Origin: Pseudonocardia oceani
GTDB taxonomy: Bacteria; Actinomycetota; Actinomycetes; Mycobacteriales; Pseudonocardiaceae
Direction: 5' to 3'
DNA: 64,000 bases
Assembly (NCBI RefSeq): GCF_019263585.2
Contig: NZ_JADQDF010000001.1
Span: 5,590,501-5,654,500 of the forward strand
Shown here: positions 18,176-27,833 of the stretch, piece by piece
Layout: each line of letters begins with the position of its first letter
Position numbering within the stretch: position 1 is the stretch's first letter
Made by a program: the position numbers and the translations under genes
The notes under the pieces: model-generated
Told to the model about the DNA's origin: nothing
The model's input: only the letters and a program-made list of their open reading frames with translations
Databases searched by the model: none

Positions 18176-18838
18176 TCAGGACTCCTGGGGTGCGGCGGCC
18201 GCGGCGGCCGTGACGTCGCTGACGGTGCCCGAGACGGCGGCGACGTAGACCGTGTCCTCGGCCTGCACCACGGTGTCGGGCCGGGGCAGCACGCCCGTGC
18301 CGAAGCGGACGATGAACGCCACCCGCGACCCCGTGACGCGCTCGAGCTCGGACACCGGGTGCCCGACCCAGTCCTCGTGCACCGGCAGCGGCAGGATCGC
18401 CACCGTGCCCGACGGCTCCCGCCACGCCGACGCGACGCCGTCGGGCAGGATCATCCGCAGCAGCCGGTCGGTGCTCCACGGCACGGTGGCGACGGTGGGG
18501 ATGCCCAGGCGCTCGTAGACCGCGGCGCGCTTCTCGTCGTAGATGCGGGCGACGACCCGCTCGACGCCGAAGTTCTCGCGCGCGACCCGCGCGGCGATGA
18601 TGTTGGAGTTGTCGCCGCTGGAGACCGCGGCGAACGCCTGCGCCTTCTCCACACCGGCCTCCACGAGCACCTCGCGGTGGAAGCCCTCGCCGACGACCTG
18701 GCGCCCGTGGAACTCGGGCCCGAGCCTGCGGAAGGCCTGCGGGTTCCGGTCGACGACCGCCACCTCGTGGCCGAGCCGCTCCAGCCCGGCGACGAGCGAC
18801 GAGCCGACCCGGCCGCACCCCATGATCACGACGTACAC
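18176..18838 (-). CDS. ceoB: TrkA-type potassium uptake regulator CeoB
   Basis: 220 residues with the same two-domain plan: Rossmann domain with G-C-G-R-V-G-S-S near residue 7-14 and V-V-D-R at the second strand, then a TrkA-C domain from about 140. The S-S-G-D-N-S-N-I-I-A-A-R and Y-D-E-K-R-A-A-V-Y-E-R stretches are very close to M. tuberculosis CeoB. No transporter subunit lies beside it; the divergent APC permease is its only transport neighbour, so the channel partner is encoded elsewhere or is that permease. GTG start at 18838. Confidence 0.93.
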   Translation of the reverse strand: MYVVIMGCGRVGSSLVAGLERLGHEVAVVDRNPQAFRRLGPEFHGRQVVGEGFHREVLVEAGVEKAQAFAAVSSGDNSNIIAARVARENFGVERVVARIYDEKRAAVYERLGIPTVATVPWSTDRLLRMILPDGVASAWREPSGTVAILPLPVHEDWVGHPVSELERVTGSRVAFIVRFGTGVLPRPDTVVQAEDTVYVAAVSGTVSDVTAAAAAAPQES

Positions 18839-18886
18839 GAGGGGGAACGTTAGCGCGCCCGGTGCTCGGACGTCGGGTCGCAGGCA

Positions 18887-18892
18887 TAGGCT
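18887..18892 (+). promoter_or_regulatory. Candidate -10 element of the APC permease (leaderless)
   Basis: TAGGCT lies six bases before the GTG start at 18899, the spacing expected if transcription begins at the start codon itself. Leaderless mRNAs with a TANNNT element are common in actinobacteria, and no ribosome site is visible before this GTG. Confidence 0.5.
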
Positions 18893-18898
18893 GCGCGC

Positions 18899-20929
18899 GT
18901 GTCCACGCTCGCCACCGCGGTGAAGCGCATCCTGGTGGGACGGCCGCAGCGCAGCGATCGACTCAGCCACACGCTGCTGCCCAAGCGCATCGCGCTCCCC
19001 GTCTTCGCCTCCGACGCGATGTCGTCGGTCGCCTACGCGCCCGAGGAGATCTTCCTGACGCTGTCGATCGCCGGCGTCGCGTCCTACGCGTTCTCGCCGT
19101 GGATCGGGCTGGCGGTCGTCGTCGTGCTGCTCACGGTGGTCACGAGCTACCGGCAGAACGTCAAGGCCTACCCGTCGGGCGGCGGCGACTACGAGGTCGC
19201 GACGGTCAACCTGGGCAAGCGCGCCGGGCTCACCGTGGCGAGCGCGCTGCTCGTCGACTACACGCTCACCGTCGCCGTCTCGATCTCCGCGGCCGCGGCC
19301 AACGTCGGGGCGCTCGTGCCCTACGTCGCCGAGCACAAGGTGCAGTTCGCGGTGGCGGCGATCATCGTGCTCACCGCCGTCAACCTGCGGGGGATCCGCG
19401 AGTCGGGCGTGGCGTTCGCGATCCCGACCTACGCGTTCATGCTCGGCATCGCCACGACGATCGTCTGGGGCCTGACGCGGATCCTGCTGCTCGGCGAGAC
19501 CGTGCAGGCGCCCAGCGCGAGCCTCGACCTGGTGGCCGAGGGCGACGCGCTCACCGGCCTCGCGCTGGCGCTGCTCGTGCTCCGCTCGTTCACCCAGGGC
19601 TGCGCGGCGCTCACCGGCGTCGAGGCGATCAGCAACGGCGTGCCGGCGTTCCGCAAGCCCAAGTCGCGCAACGCCGCCACCACGCTGCTGCTGCTGGGCG
19701 GCATCTCGGTCACCATGTTCATGGGCCTGATCTGGCTGGCGCAGCTCACCGGCGCGAAGATCGCCGAGAACCCGGCGGTGCAGTTCCCCGGCGCCCCGGC
19801 CGGCTACGTCCAGCAGACGCTGGTGGCGCAGCTGGCCGACGCCGTGTTCGACGACTTCCGCTTCGGCTTCTTCTTCGTCGTCGTCGTCACCGCGCTGATC
19901 CTGGTGCTCGCCGCCAACACCGCCTACAACGGCTTCCCGGTGCTCGGCTCGATCCTCAGCCAGGACCGCTACCTGCCCCGCCAGCTGCACACCCGCGGCG
20001 ACCGCCTCGCCTTCTCCAACGGCATCCTCGTGCTGGCCGGGGTGGCGATCCTGCTGGTCGTCGGCTTCCAGGCCGAGGTCACGCGGCTGATCGCGCTCTA
20101 CACCGTCGGCGTGTTCACCTCGTTCACGCTCAGCCAGTTCGGCATGCTGCGGCACTGGAACCGCCACCTCGCCACCGAGACCGACCCCGCCGAGCGAAGC
20201 CGGATGCGCCGCGCGCGCGTCGTCAACGGGTTCGGTGCGGGGATGACCGGCGTCGTGCTGGTCATCGTGCTGATCACCAAGTTCACCCGCGGCGCGTGGA
20301 TCGCGATCGCCGCGATGGCCGTGTTCTACGTCCTCATGCTCGCGATCCAGAAGCACTACGACCGGGTGTCGGCCGAGCTGGTGGCGGGCGACGTCGACGG
20401 GGTGCTGCCCTCGCGCAACCACGCCATCGTGCTGGTCTCCACGCTGCACAAGCCGACCCTGCGGGCCGTCGCCTACGCCCGGGCCACGCGGCCCGACGTG
20501 CTGGAGGCCGTCACCGTCAACGTCGACGAGGCCGACACGAAGCGGCTCATGCGCGACTGGGACAAGCGCAAGATCCCGGTGCCGCTCAAGGTGATCGAGT
20601 CGCCGTACCGCGAGATCACGAAGCCGGTGCTCGACTACGTCAAGCGCATCCGCGGCGACAACCCACGCGACGTCGTCACCGTGTTCATCCCCGAGTACGT
20701 CGTCGGGCACTGGTGGGAGCAGATCCTGCACAACCAGAGCGCGCTGCGGCTCAAGGGCCGGCTGCTGTTCCAGCCCGGGGTGATGGTGACGAGCGTGCCG
20801 TGGCAGCTCGCGTCCTCCGAGCGGGTCGCCACGCCGCGCCCGGAGACCCCACCCGGCTCGGCCCGCCGCGGGTACGAGACGCCCGCGCGCGACCGCGCCC
20901 CCGACCTCCCTGTGAAGGCACGCCGATGA
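18899..20929 (+). CDS. APC-superfamily permease (Rv2690c type)
   Basis: 676 residues with about 12 transmembrane helices between residues 40 and 480 and a soluble C-terminal domain of about 190 residues resembling a universal-stress-like or regulatory fold. The N-terminal A-S-D-A-M-S-S-V-A-Y-A-P-E-E motif at about 38-52 is characteristic of this conserved actinobacterial group related to KUP/potassium and amino acid transporters. It is divergent from ceoB/ceoC, whose products regulate potassium uptake, so a potassium role is plausible. Its stop overlaps the RNA methyltransferase start (ATGA). Confidence 0.9.
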   Translation: MSTLATAVKRILVGRPQRSDRLSHTLLPKRIALPVFASDAMSSVAYAPEEIFLTLSIAGVASYAFSPWIGLAVVVVLLTVVTSYRQNVKAYPSGGGDYEVATVNLGKRAGLTVASALLVDYTLTVAVSISAAAANVGALVPYVAEHKVQFAVAAIIVLTAVNLRGIRESGVAFAIPTYAFMLGIATTIVWGLTRILLLGETVQAPSASLDLVAEGDALTGLALALLVLRSFTQGCAALTGVEAISNGVPAFRKPKSRNAATTLLLLGGISVTMFMGLIWLAQLTGAKIAENPAVQFPGAPAGYVQQTLVAQLADAVFDDFRFGFFFVVVVTALILVLAANTAYNGFPVLGSILSQDRYLPRQLHTRGDRLAFSNGILVLAGVAILLVVGFQAEVTRLIALYTVGVFTSFTLSQFGMLRHWNRHLATETDPAERSRMRRARVVNGFGAGMTGVVLVIVLITKFTRGAWIAIAAMAVFYVLMLAIQKHYDRVSAELVAGDVDGVLPSRNHAIVLVSTLHKPTLRAVAYARATRPDVLEAVTVNVDEADTKRLMRDWDKRKIPVPLKVIESPYREITKPVLDYVKRIRGDNPRDVVTVFIPEYVVGHWWEQILHNQSALRLKGRLLFQPGVMVTSVPWQLASSERVATPRPETPPGSARRGYETPARDRAPDLPVKARR

Positions 20930-22110
20930 CGCTCGACTGGACCGACCGGATCCTCGACCTCGAGATCGGCCCCGTCGCGCACGGCGGGCACTGCGTCGCG
21001 CGGTCGGAGGGGCGGGTCGTGTTCGTGCGGCACGCGCTGCCCGGCGAGCGCGTGCGCGCGGTCGTCAACGAGGACGGCGGCGGCTCGTTCTGCCGCGCCG
21101 ATGCCGTCGAGGTGCTCGACGCCTCCCCGCAGCGCGTCCCGGCGCCGTGCGACTGGGCCCGCGCGGGCGGGTGCGGGGGCTGCGACCTGCAGCACGCCGA
21201 CCCCGCCGCCCAGCGCGCGCTCAAGGCCACCGTGCTCGCCGAGCAGCTGCAGCGCCTCGCCGGGATCGTGCGCCCGACCGAGGTGGAGGAGCTCCCCGGA
21301 GGGCCGCTGGGCTGGCGGCACCGCGTGCGCCTGGCCGTCGACGAGGCCGGGCGCGCCGGGCTGCGCGCGCACCGCAGCCACGACGTCCTCCCCATCGCCG
21401 ACTGCCCGCTCGCCCCGGCCGGCAGCCTGCCGCCCGTGCTGGAGCACGCGTTCGAGCCCGGGGGAGAGGTGGAGATCGCCTCCGACGCCGACGGGCTGCT
21501 GCACGTCGACGCCCCCGGCCCGCACGCGGGCGGCTTCCCCGAGGACGGGCCTGTCGTCCAGCGGGCCGCGGGCCGGGAGTGGCGGCTCTCGCCCGGGGTG
21601 TTCTGGCAGGTGCACCCGGCGCTGCCCGACACGCTCGCCGCGGTCGTGGGCGAGTGGGCGCAGGTCCCGGCGGGCGGCGTGGCGTGGGACCTGTTCGGCG
21701 GCGTCGGCCTGTTCGCCGCGGTGCTCGCGGAGCAGGTGGGGCCCGCGGGCGGGGTCACCGTCGTCGAGTCGTCGCGGCAGGCCGTGGCCGACGGGCGGGC
21801 CGCGCTGGCCGACCTCCCGCAGATCGGGTGGCGCGTCGGGCGCGTCGAGAAGCTGGTGACCACGCTCGACGGGCAGCCCGACGTCATCGTCGCCGACCCG
21901 CCGCGCAAGGGGCTGGGCCGCGAGCTCGTCGAGTCGCTGGTGGCGCGCGGGCCCGCGCGGATCGTGCACGTGGCCTGCGACCCGGCGTCGCTGGCGCGCG
22001 ACGTGGCCCTGTTCGAGGGGCGCGGCTACGCGCTCACCGAGCTGCGGGCCTTCGACGCGTTCCCGATGACGCACCACTTCGAGTGCGTCGCGCTGTTCGT
22101 GCGCTCCTGA
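20926..22110 (+). CDS. TrmA/RumA-type class I RNA (uracil-5) methyltransferase
   Basis: 394 residues. An N-terminal TRAM domain (about 8-62) is followed by three clustered cysteines of an iron-sulfur site (C-x8-C-G-G-C), with a fourth in D-C-P-L; then the SAM fold with D-L-F-G-G-V-G-L-F near 256, D-P-P-R-K-G-L near 321, and the catalytic Cys in H-V-A-C-D-P-A-S near 350. It should methylate a uridine in tRNA or rRNA. It follows the APC permease with an ATGA overlap, matching Rv2690c-Rv2689c. The target base cannot be told from sequence. Confidence 0.93.
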   Translation: MTLDWTDRILDLEIGPVAHGGHCVARSEGRVVFVRHALPGERVRAVVNEDGGGSFCRADAVEVLDASPQRVPAPCDWARAGGCGGCDLQHADPAAQRALKATVLAEQLQRLAGIVRPTEVEELPGGPLGWRHRVRLAVDEAGRAGLRAHRSHDVLPIADCPLAPAGSLPPVLEHAFEPGGEVEIASDADGLLHVDAPGPHAGGFPEDGPVVQRAAGREWRLSPGVFWQVHPALPDTLAAVVGEWAQVPAGGVAWDLFGGVGLFAAVLAEQVGPAGGVTVVESSRQAVADGRAALADLPQIGWRVGRVEKLVTTLDGQPDVIVADPPRKGLGRELVESLVARGPARIVHVACDPASLARDVALFEGRGYALTELRAFDAFPMTHHFECVALFVRS

Positions 22111-22182
22111 GCGCCGGACCCCTGCCCTGACGCCGGACCCCCGCCCGGGCGACGGGCGCGGGCCGCTGCGGCTCCGCCGCTC

Positions 22183-22222
22183 GTGAGCGGCAACCGCGGC
22201 TCTGGCCACGGTTGCCGCTCAC
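22183..22222. terminator. Bidirectional terminator hairpin
   Basis: A perfect 14-base-pair stem, GTGAGCGGCAACCG with its complement, closes a 12-base loop between the convergent methyltransferase and amine oxidase genes. It is the only feature in the 119-base gap. Confidence 0.85.
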
Positions 22223-22229
22223 GGGTGTG

Positions 22230-24149
22230 TCAGGAATGGCAGTGCGGGCTGCTGGCGGGCAGGTCGAGCGAGGGGTTGCCGTCGAAGAACCCGCTCGGCT
22301 TGAGCATGAAACCCGCCGTGCTCACCGGCATCACCGGCCAGTCCTCCGGACGCACCACGTGGTGGGCGCCGAAGGTGTACCAGACGACGACGTCGGTGGC
22401 CTCGAGCGGACGGTCGCCCGCCGCGTACGCCGGCAGTCCCTGGCCGCCGGGGTGCTGGTTGGGGTAGTCGCCCGCGGCGTAGCGCTGCGTGTCGTCGCTC
22501 GCCGTGACCCACAGCTGGTGCCCGGTGAACCCCGCGCGCGGCGCGAACACCGCGTCGGGGGAGTACATCGGCGGCACCGTGGCGCCCGGCATGAGGGCGT
22601 AGGCCGTGGGCGCCCCCAGCGCCGACGTCCGCTCCGCGCTCTGGATCTTCCAGTACCGCGCCCGCGACGCGTCGACGTCGCGCTGGGCCACCGCCTCCGA
22701 CGCCAGCACCGTCTTCTCGACGTGCCACGCGTTGCCGTGCGGGTTGGCCGGGCCCGCCGGGCTGGGCGCGGAGTCGACCTCCACGACCGTGTTCGCGACG
22801 CCGTCGACGGTCATGTCCAGGCGCACGCAGAAGAAGTGCTGGTGGTTGGGCCCGTACAGCCCGGGCGCGACGAGCGTGCCGTGCTCGGGCACCTCGCCGG
22901 GGGCGATCGCCGCCGTCGAGATGACGCCCGTCAGCTTGACCTCGTACTCGATCGTGCCGTCGGTGTAGAGGTACCAGAAGTAGCCGTACTCGTAGTTGCC
23001 GACGGTGACGATCGTCGACACCACCAGCCGCCGCCGGCGCCGCACCTGCACGGCACCGGTGCGGAAGTCGGTGTGCTTCCAGGCGATCCCGGCGTCCTCC
23101 TCGTGCATGCACACCGCGTTCGGGATGACGACGGGCGCGCCGTCGTTGTCGTGCACGACGCCGTCGAAGTAGTGGATGTGGCCGACGCAGTCGCAGCCCA
23201 GCGTCAGCGAGTTGGCCAGCCACCCGACGCCGTACTCGCCCTGGTCGAACACGTTCTTGAAGCGGTGCGTGGGCGCCGGGTCGCCGTACGGGACGTACAT
23301 CTCCGCGAGCGACGCGCGGTGCACGATCGGCCGCCCGTCGTAGGCGACCTGGTGCAGCACCAGACCCTCGCGCGGGGTGAACCCGATCCGCAGCGTCCAC
23401 TTCTGCCACGCGACCGCGTGCCCGTCGACCGTGAACGACGGACCCTCGGGCTGGGTGATCTCGATCGGCTTGACGTCGGTGCGCGGGCCGTCGAACGCGG
23501 GCACGTTGCCCGGCTGCGACATCCACGGCTCCTCGTAGTTCCCGGCCTGCGTCGGGAACGGGACGATCCCGTGGTCGGTGACGTCGATGACCGCGCCGGC
23601 GTCCAGGTCGACCAGCACGATCAGCCCCTCGACGGGCCGGGCGTACCCGTGCTCCCCGGGCGCGGACCGCAGCCACGTCAGCGGCCGGGCGATCCGGCGC
23701 TGCGACGGGTCGTCCTCCGGCCCGGTCCAGCTCGACGCCCACGGGTCGACCATCGCGAGCGAGAAGTCCTCGACGCCGCGCCGGCGCATGGCCTCCTGCC
23801 AGCGGCTGTCGGCCATGACGATGGACTCGCAGGACTCGAACTCCTCGGCCATGATCGGCGGCTGCACGCCGGGCACGTGCGTCCACGCGACGACCGCGCG
23901 TTCGGTGAGCGAGACCACGGTCTCGTAGGTGTTGCGGGTGCCGCGCTCGTAGAGCACGAGGTGCGCCTCGCGCGGGACCTCCTCGCCCGACCAGCCGAGC
24001 ACCACCGACTTCGGCGGCTCGTGCAGCGCCACGAAGACGAACCGCATGGCGGGGGTGAAGCGCTCGGAGTCGCGCAGGACCGCGGTGGCCGCGGTGATCT
24101 CGTCGGCGGTCAGCGGCTCCAGCGGATGGCCGGTGATCACTGCGGTCAT
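22230..24149 (-). CDS. Copper-containing primary amine oxidase
   Basis: 639 residues, full length. The topaquinone precursor Tyr is Y386 in T-V-G-N-Y-E-Y; the catalytic base is D302 in N-V-F-D-Q-G-E-Y-G; copper ligands are H436 and H438 in N-H-Q-H-F, and the third His sits in G-A-H-H-V-V-R-P-E-D-W-P. It oxidises primary amines to aldehydes with release of ammonia and hydrogen peroxide. No signal peptide is seen, so it is cytosolic. ATG at 24149 overlaps the stop of the upstream permease frame (ATGA), but that permease is now broken, so translation may depend on its own weak site. Preferred amine unknown. Confidence 0.96.
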   Translation of the reverse strand: MTAVITGHPLEPLTADEITAATAVLRDSERFTPAMRFVFVALHEPPKSVVLGWSGEEVPREAHLVLYERGTRNTYETVVSLTERAVVAWTHVPGVQPPIMAEEFESCESIVMADSRWQEAMRRRGVEDFSLAMVDPWASSWTGPEDDPSQRRIARPLTWLRSAPGEHGYARPVEGLIVLVDLDAGAVIDVTDHGIVPFPTQAGNYEEPWMSQPGNVPAFDGPRTDVKPIEITQPEGPSFTVDGHAVAWQKWTLRIGFTPREGLVLHQVAYDGRPIVHRASLAEMYVPYGDPAPTHRFKNVFDQGEYGVGWLANSLTLGCDCVGHIHYFDGVVHDNDGAPVVIPNAVCMHEEDAGIAWKHTDFRTGAVQVRRRRRLVVSTIVTVGNYEYGYFWYLYTDGTIEYEVKLTGVISTAAIAPGEVPEHGTLVAPGLYGPNHQHFFCVRLDMTVDGVANTVVEVDSAPSPAGPANPHGNAWHVEKTVLASEAVAQRDVDASRARYWKIQSAERTSALGAPTAYALMPGATVPPMYSPDAVFAPRAGFTGHQLWVTASDDTQRYAAGDYPNQHPGGQGLPAYAAGDRPLEATDVVVWYTFGAHHVVRPEDWPVMPVSTAGFMLKPSGFFDGNPSLDLPASSPHCHS

Positions 24150-25094
24150 GTCGTCACCTCGAACTGCCCGAGACGGGCGTAGACAAGCGGGCGCCGGGAC
24201 CGCAGCACGAGCGCCACGGCCATCCCGACGAGGAACACGGCGAGCACCACCCAGGGAAGCACCCGGATGTAGGGCGCGTCACCCGCTCCGGACAGATCGG
24301 ACCTGTTGACGACGAGCAGCACGCACGCGCCGGCCATCGCCAGACCGCCGAGGATCGGGACCACCAGCGTCGTCCACCAGTGGAACCCGTCGCGCCACGA
24401 TCGCCGTCACGGGCATCGCCGCCGGCACCGGGCTGCGCGTCGCGGACACCCGCGCGAGCGCCGCGGGCAGCACCCCCTCGCGGGCGAGGGAGAAGGCGTA
24501 GCGGGCGCCGGTGTCGTAGAAGGCCTGCGCGCAGGCGAAGGAGCCGGTGACGATCTCGAACCCGACCCACGACCAGAACGCCGCGAACAGCGCGATCCGG
24601 GCCGCGCCGCCGCCGAACACCCCGACCGCGGCCGGGTTGTCGAAGATCTCCACCGGGTTCAGCGGCCGCAGCGAGAAGCCCTCCGCGCCCCCGACGGCGA
24701 GCACCCCCACCGCGAGCACGCCGAGCGCCTTCGCTGTCAGCCCGATGTGGAACAGCGCGAGCACGGTCATCAGCCGATCAGCAGGCCGGCCCCCACGCCG
24801 ACCACGCGCCCGAGCCCCGGGCGACGAACGTGTAGAGGCCGCCCGCGGACGTCACGCGCCTGCTCATCGCGATGCAGCCGACGGAGAAGATCGTCAGCGC
24901 GGCGGTGGCGACCGCGAATGCGGCGGGGGGGCGTACCCACCGCCCGGGGTGGCGACCGGGACGTCGAACAGCACGGCCGTCAGCGGCGCGGCGCCGGTGA
25001 CGATGCAGAACAGCACGGAGGTCAGCCCGAGCGCGCCGCCGGCGAGCTGCCCGGGTTCGCGGGTGGTGGTGGGTGGGTCGGCCGTGGCGGTCAT
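24146..25094 (-). pseudogene. Amino acid/amine permease (APC family), decayed
   Basis: Pieces of one APC-type permease lie in all three frames. The start (ATG 25094, GGGAG before it) encodes the first helix up to about 24930. A shifted frame carries the second helix and a V-T-S-A-G-G-L-Y-T-F-V motif. After a stop near 24783 a third piece carries N-P-V-E-I-F and W-S-W-V-G-F-E, which jumps straight to the later G-S-F-A-C-A-Q-A-F motif, so two or three helices between are deleted. A last shift near 24405 gives the C-terminal helices. The stop overlaps the amine oxidase start, showing it was once co-translated with that enzyme, presumably to import its amine. Confidence 0.85.
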
Positions 25095-25252
25095 GGGCAC
25101 TCCCTGCGGGGCTGGGACGAGGGGATCGCTGCAGCGTGCGACCCCCACGTGGCGCCCGTGTCGCCCGCCCGTGTCGAGCGCGAGGCCCCGAACGGGAACG
25201 CCGGGCCCGCCCGGGCGTGGAGCGCCGCGCGTGACCGGGCACCATGTGACCG

Positions 25253-27814
25253 GTGACGAGTACTGCCCCCGCACCGCAGAAGACCCGCCAGCCCGGGACC
25301 CGCCCGCACACCGTCGAGCAGCGGATCGCCGACGAGCTCGGCGTCCGGCCGAACCAGGTCGCCGCGGCCGTCGAGCTGCTCGACGGCGGCGCCACGGTGC
25401 CGTTCATCGCCCGCTACCGCAAGGAGGCCACCGGCACCCTCGACGACGCGCAGCTGCGCACGCTCGAGGAGCGCCTGCGCTACCTGCGCGAGCTGGAGGA
25501 GCGGCGCGCCGCGGTGCTGGAGGAGATCGCGAAGCAGGGCAGGCTCGAGCCCCCGCTGGAGGAGCAGATCCGGGCCGCGGAGTCGAAGGCGCGCCTGGAG
25601 GACATCTACCTGCCGTTCAAGCCCAAGCGCCGCACGAAGGCGATGGCGGCGCGGGAGAACGGCCTGGAGCCCCTGGCCGACGCCCTGCTCGCCGACCCCT
25701 CGCTCGACCCGCAGGCCACCGCGGCCGGCTACGTCACCGAGGCCGTGGCCGACGCCGCCGCGGCGCTGGAGGGGGCGCGCTCGATCCTCGTCGAGCGGTT
25801 CTCCGAGGACGCCGACCTCATCGGCGGCCTGCGCGAGCGGATGTGGACCCGCGGTCGGCTCGTCACGAAGGTGCGCGAGGGCAAGGAGACCGAGGGCGCG
25901 AAGTTCGCCGACTACTTCGACTTCTCCGAGCCGTTCACCAAGCTCCCCAGCCACCGCATCCTGGCCGCGTTCCGGGGGGAGAACGAGGAGGTCCTCGACA
26001 TCGCCCTGGAGCCCGACCGCGAGCCTGTCGAGCCTGGCGTGCGCACCGACTACGAGGCGACGGTCGCGGCGGCGTTCGGCGTCACCGACGAGGGCCGCCC
26101 GGCCGACAAGTGGCTCGGCGACGTCGTCCGCTTCGCCTGGCGCACCCGCATCCTGCTGCACCTGGGCATCGACATCCGGGTCCGGCTGCGCACCGTCGCG
26201 GAGGAGGGCGCCATCGGCGTCTTCGCCACCAACCTGCGCGACCTGCTCCTCGCCGCCCCCGCCGGCAGCCGCGCCACGATGGGTCTGGACCCGGGGCTGC
26301 GCACCGGCGTGAAGGTCGCCGTCGTCGACGCCACCGGCAAGGTCGTCGCCACCGACACCGTCTACCCGCACGAGCCCCGCAAGGACTGGAAGGGCGCCCT
26401 GGCGACGCTGACGAGGCTGGCCGCCGCGCACGACGTCGAGCTCGTCGCGATCGGCAACGGCACGGCGTCGCGCGAGACCGACCAGCTCGCCCGCGAGCTC
26501 GCCGCCACCAACCCCGCACTGAAGCTGACGCCGGTCACGGTCAGCGAGGCCGGGGCGTCGGTGTACTCGGCGTCGGCGTTCGCGTCGGCGGAGCTGCCCG
26601 ACCTCGACGTCTCCATCCGCGGCGCCGTCTCGATCGCGCGCCGGCTGCAGGACCCGCTGGCCGAGCTCGTGAAGATCGACCCGAAGTCGATCGGCGTGGG
26701 GCAGTACCAGCACGACCTCGCCGAGTCGGCGCTCTCGCGCTCGCTCGACGCGGTCGTCGAGGACTGTGTGAACGCGGTCGGCGTCGACGTCAACACCGCG
26801 TCGGTGCCGCTGCTGCGCCGCGTCTCGGGCATCACCGAGGGCCTGGCGACGCAGATCGTCACCCACCGGGACGCGCACGGCCCGTTCCGCACCCGCACCG
26901 CGCTGGCCGACGTCCCGCGGCTGGGCCCGAAGGCGTTCGAGCAGTGCGCGGGCTTCCTGCGCATCCGCGGCGGCGACGACCCGCTCGACGTCTCCGGCGT
27001 CCACCCCGAGGCCTACCCGGTGGTGCACCGCATCCTGGGCGCGGCGAAGGTCGAGATCGGGTCGCTGATCGGCAACGCGCCGAAGCTGAAGTCGCTCAAG
27101 CCGCAGCAGTTCGTCGACGACAAGTTCGGCCTGCCGACCGTCACCGACATCCTCGCCGAGCTGGAGAAGCCCGGCCGCGACCCGCGCCCGGCCTTCCGCA
27201 CGGCGACCTTCGCCGAGGGCGTGCACAAGATCTCCGACCTGCGCCCCGGGATGCTGCTGGAGGGTCAGGTCACGAACGTGGCCGCGTTCGGCGCGTTCGT
27301 CGACGTGGGCGTGCACCAGGACGGGCTCGTGCACGTGTCGGCGATGTCGAAGGACTTCGTGTCCGACCCGAGCGACGTCGTCAAGACCGGCGACGTCGTG
27401 CGCGTCAAGGTCATGGAGGTCGACGAGGCCCGCAAGCGGATCTCGCTGACCCTGCGCCTGGACGACGAGGTGGGCGCCGACGGTGTGCCCAAGGGCCGCC
27501 GCGGCGGCGGACGTCCCGAGGGTGCCGGTGGCGGCCGGGGTGCCGGGGGCGACCGCGGCGGACCCGGTGGCCGAGACCAGCGCGGCGGCCGTCCCGGTGG
27601 CGGCGCCAAGGGCGGTGCCGGGGGCAAGGCCGGGGCCGGAGCCAGGGGCGGTGCCGGCGGCGGCGGTGCCCAGGGCGGCGGCAAGGGCGGCGGGGGCAAG
27701 AGCGGTGCCCCGCGCGGCGGGTCGAGCAGCTCCGGCGGCTCGGGCGGCGGCGGCCTCGGCAACAGCGCGATGGCCGATGCCCTGCGCCGCGCCGGGCTGG
27801 CGAAGGACAAGTAG
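25253..27814 (+). CDS. tex: Tex-family RNA-binding transcription accessory protein
   Basis: 853 residues. The Tex layout is complete: helical N-terminal domain with V-P-F-I-A-R-Y-R-K-E near 51, YqgF/RuvC-like fold (G-L-D-P-G-L-R-T-G near 344), HhH region, and a C-terminal S1 RNA-binding domain (about 668-740). A Gly/Arg/Lys-rich tail of about 105 residues follows, which is longer than in most Tex proteins. Tex binds nucleic acid and associates with RNA polymerase and ribosomes in stress. GTG start at 25253. The gene converges on a HAD phosphatase across a large palindrome. Confidence 0.95.
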   Translation: MTSTAPAPQKTRQPGTRPHTVEQRIADELGVRPNQVAAAVELLDGGATVPFIARYRKEATGTLDDAQLRTLEERLRYLRELEERRAAVLEEIAKQGRLEPPLEEQIRAAESKARLEDIYLPFKPKRRTKAMAARENGLEPLADALLADPSLDPQATAAGYVTEAVADAAAALEGARSILVERFSEDADLIGGLRERMWTRGRLVTKVREGKETEGAKFADYFDFSEPFTKLPSHRILAAFRGENEEVLDIALEPDREPVEPGVRTDYEATVAAAFGVTDEGRPADKWLGDVVRFAWRTRILLHLGIDIRVRLRTVAEEGAIGVFATNLRDLLLAAPAGSRATMGLDPGLRTGVKVAVVDATGKVVATDTVYPHEPRKDWKGALATLTRLAAAHDVELVAIGNGTASRETDQLARELAATNPALKLTPVTVSEAGASVYSASAFASAELPDLDVSIRGAVSIARRLQDPLAELVKIDPKSIGVGQYQHDLAESALSRSLDAVVEDCVNAVGVDVNTASVPLLRRVSGITEGLATQIVTHRDAHGPFRTRTALADVPRLGPKAFEQCAGFLRIRGGDDPLDVSGVHPEAYPVVHRILGAAKVEIGSLIGNAPKLKSLKPQQFVDDKFGLPTVTDILAELEKPGRDPRPAFRTATFAEGVHKISDLRPGMLLEGQVTNVAAFGAFVDVGVHQDGLVHVSAMSKDFVSDPSDVVKTGDVVRVKVMEVDEARKRISLTLRLDDEVGADGVPKGRRGGGRPEGAGGGRGAGGDRGGPGGRDQRGGRPGGGAKGGAGGKAGAGARGGAGGGGAQGGGKGGGGKSGAPRGGSSSSGGSGGGGLGNSAMADALRRAGLAKDK

Positions 27815-27833
27815 CCGCAGGCCACTCCCACCC

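Noticed and set aside
22212..24182. Plus-strand open frame across the amine oxidase
   Set aside because: Antisense to an enzyme with every catalytic residue present.
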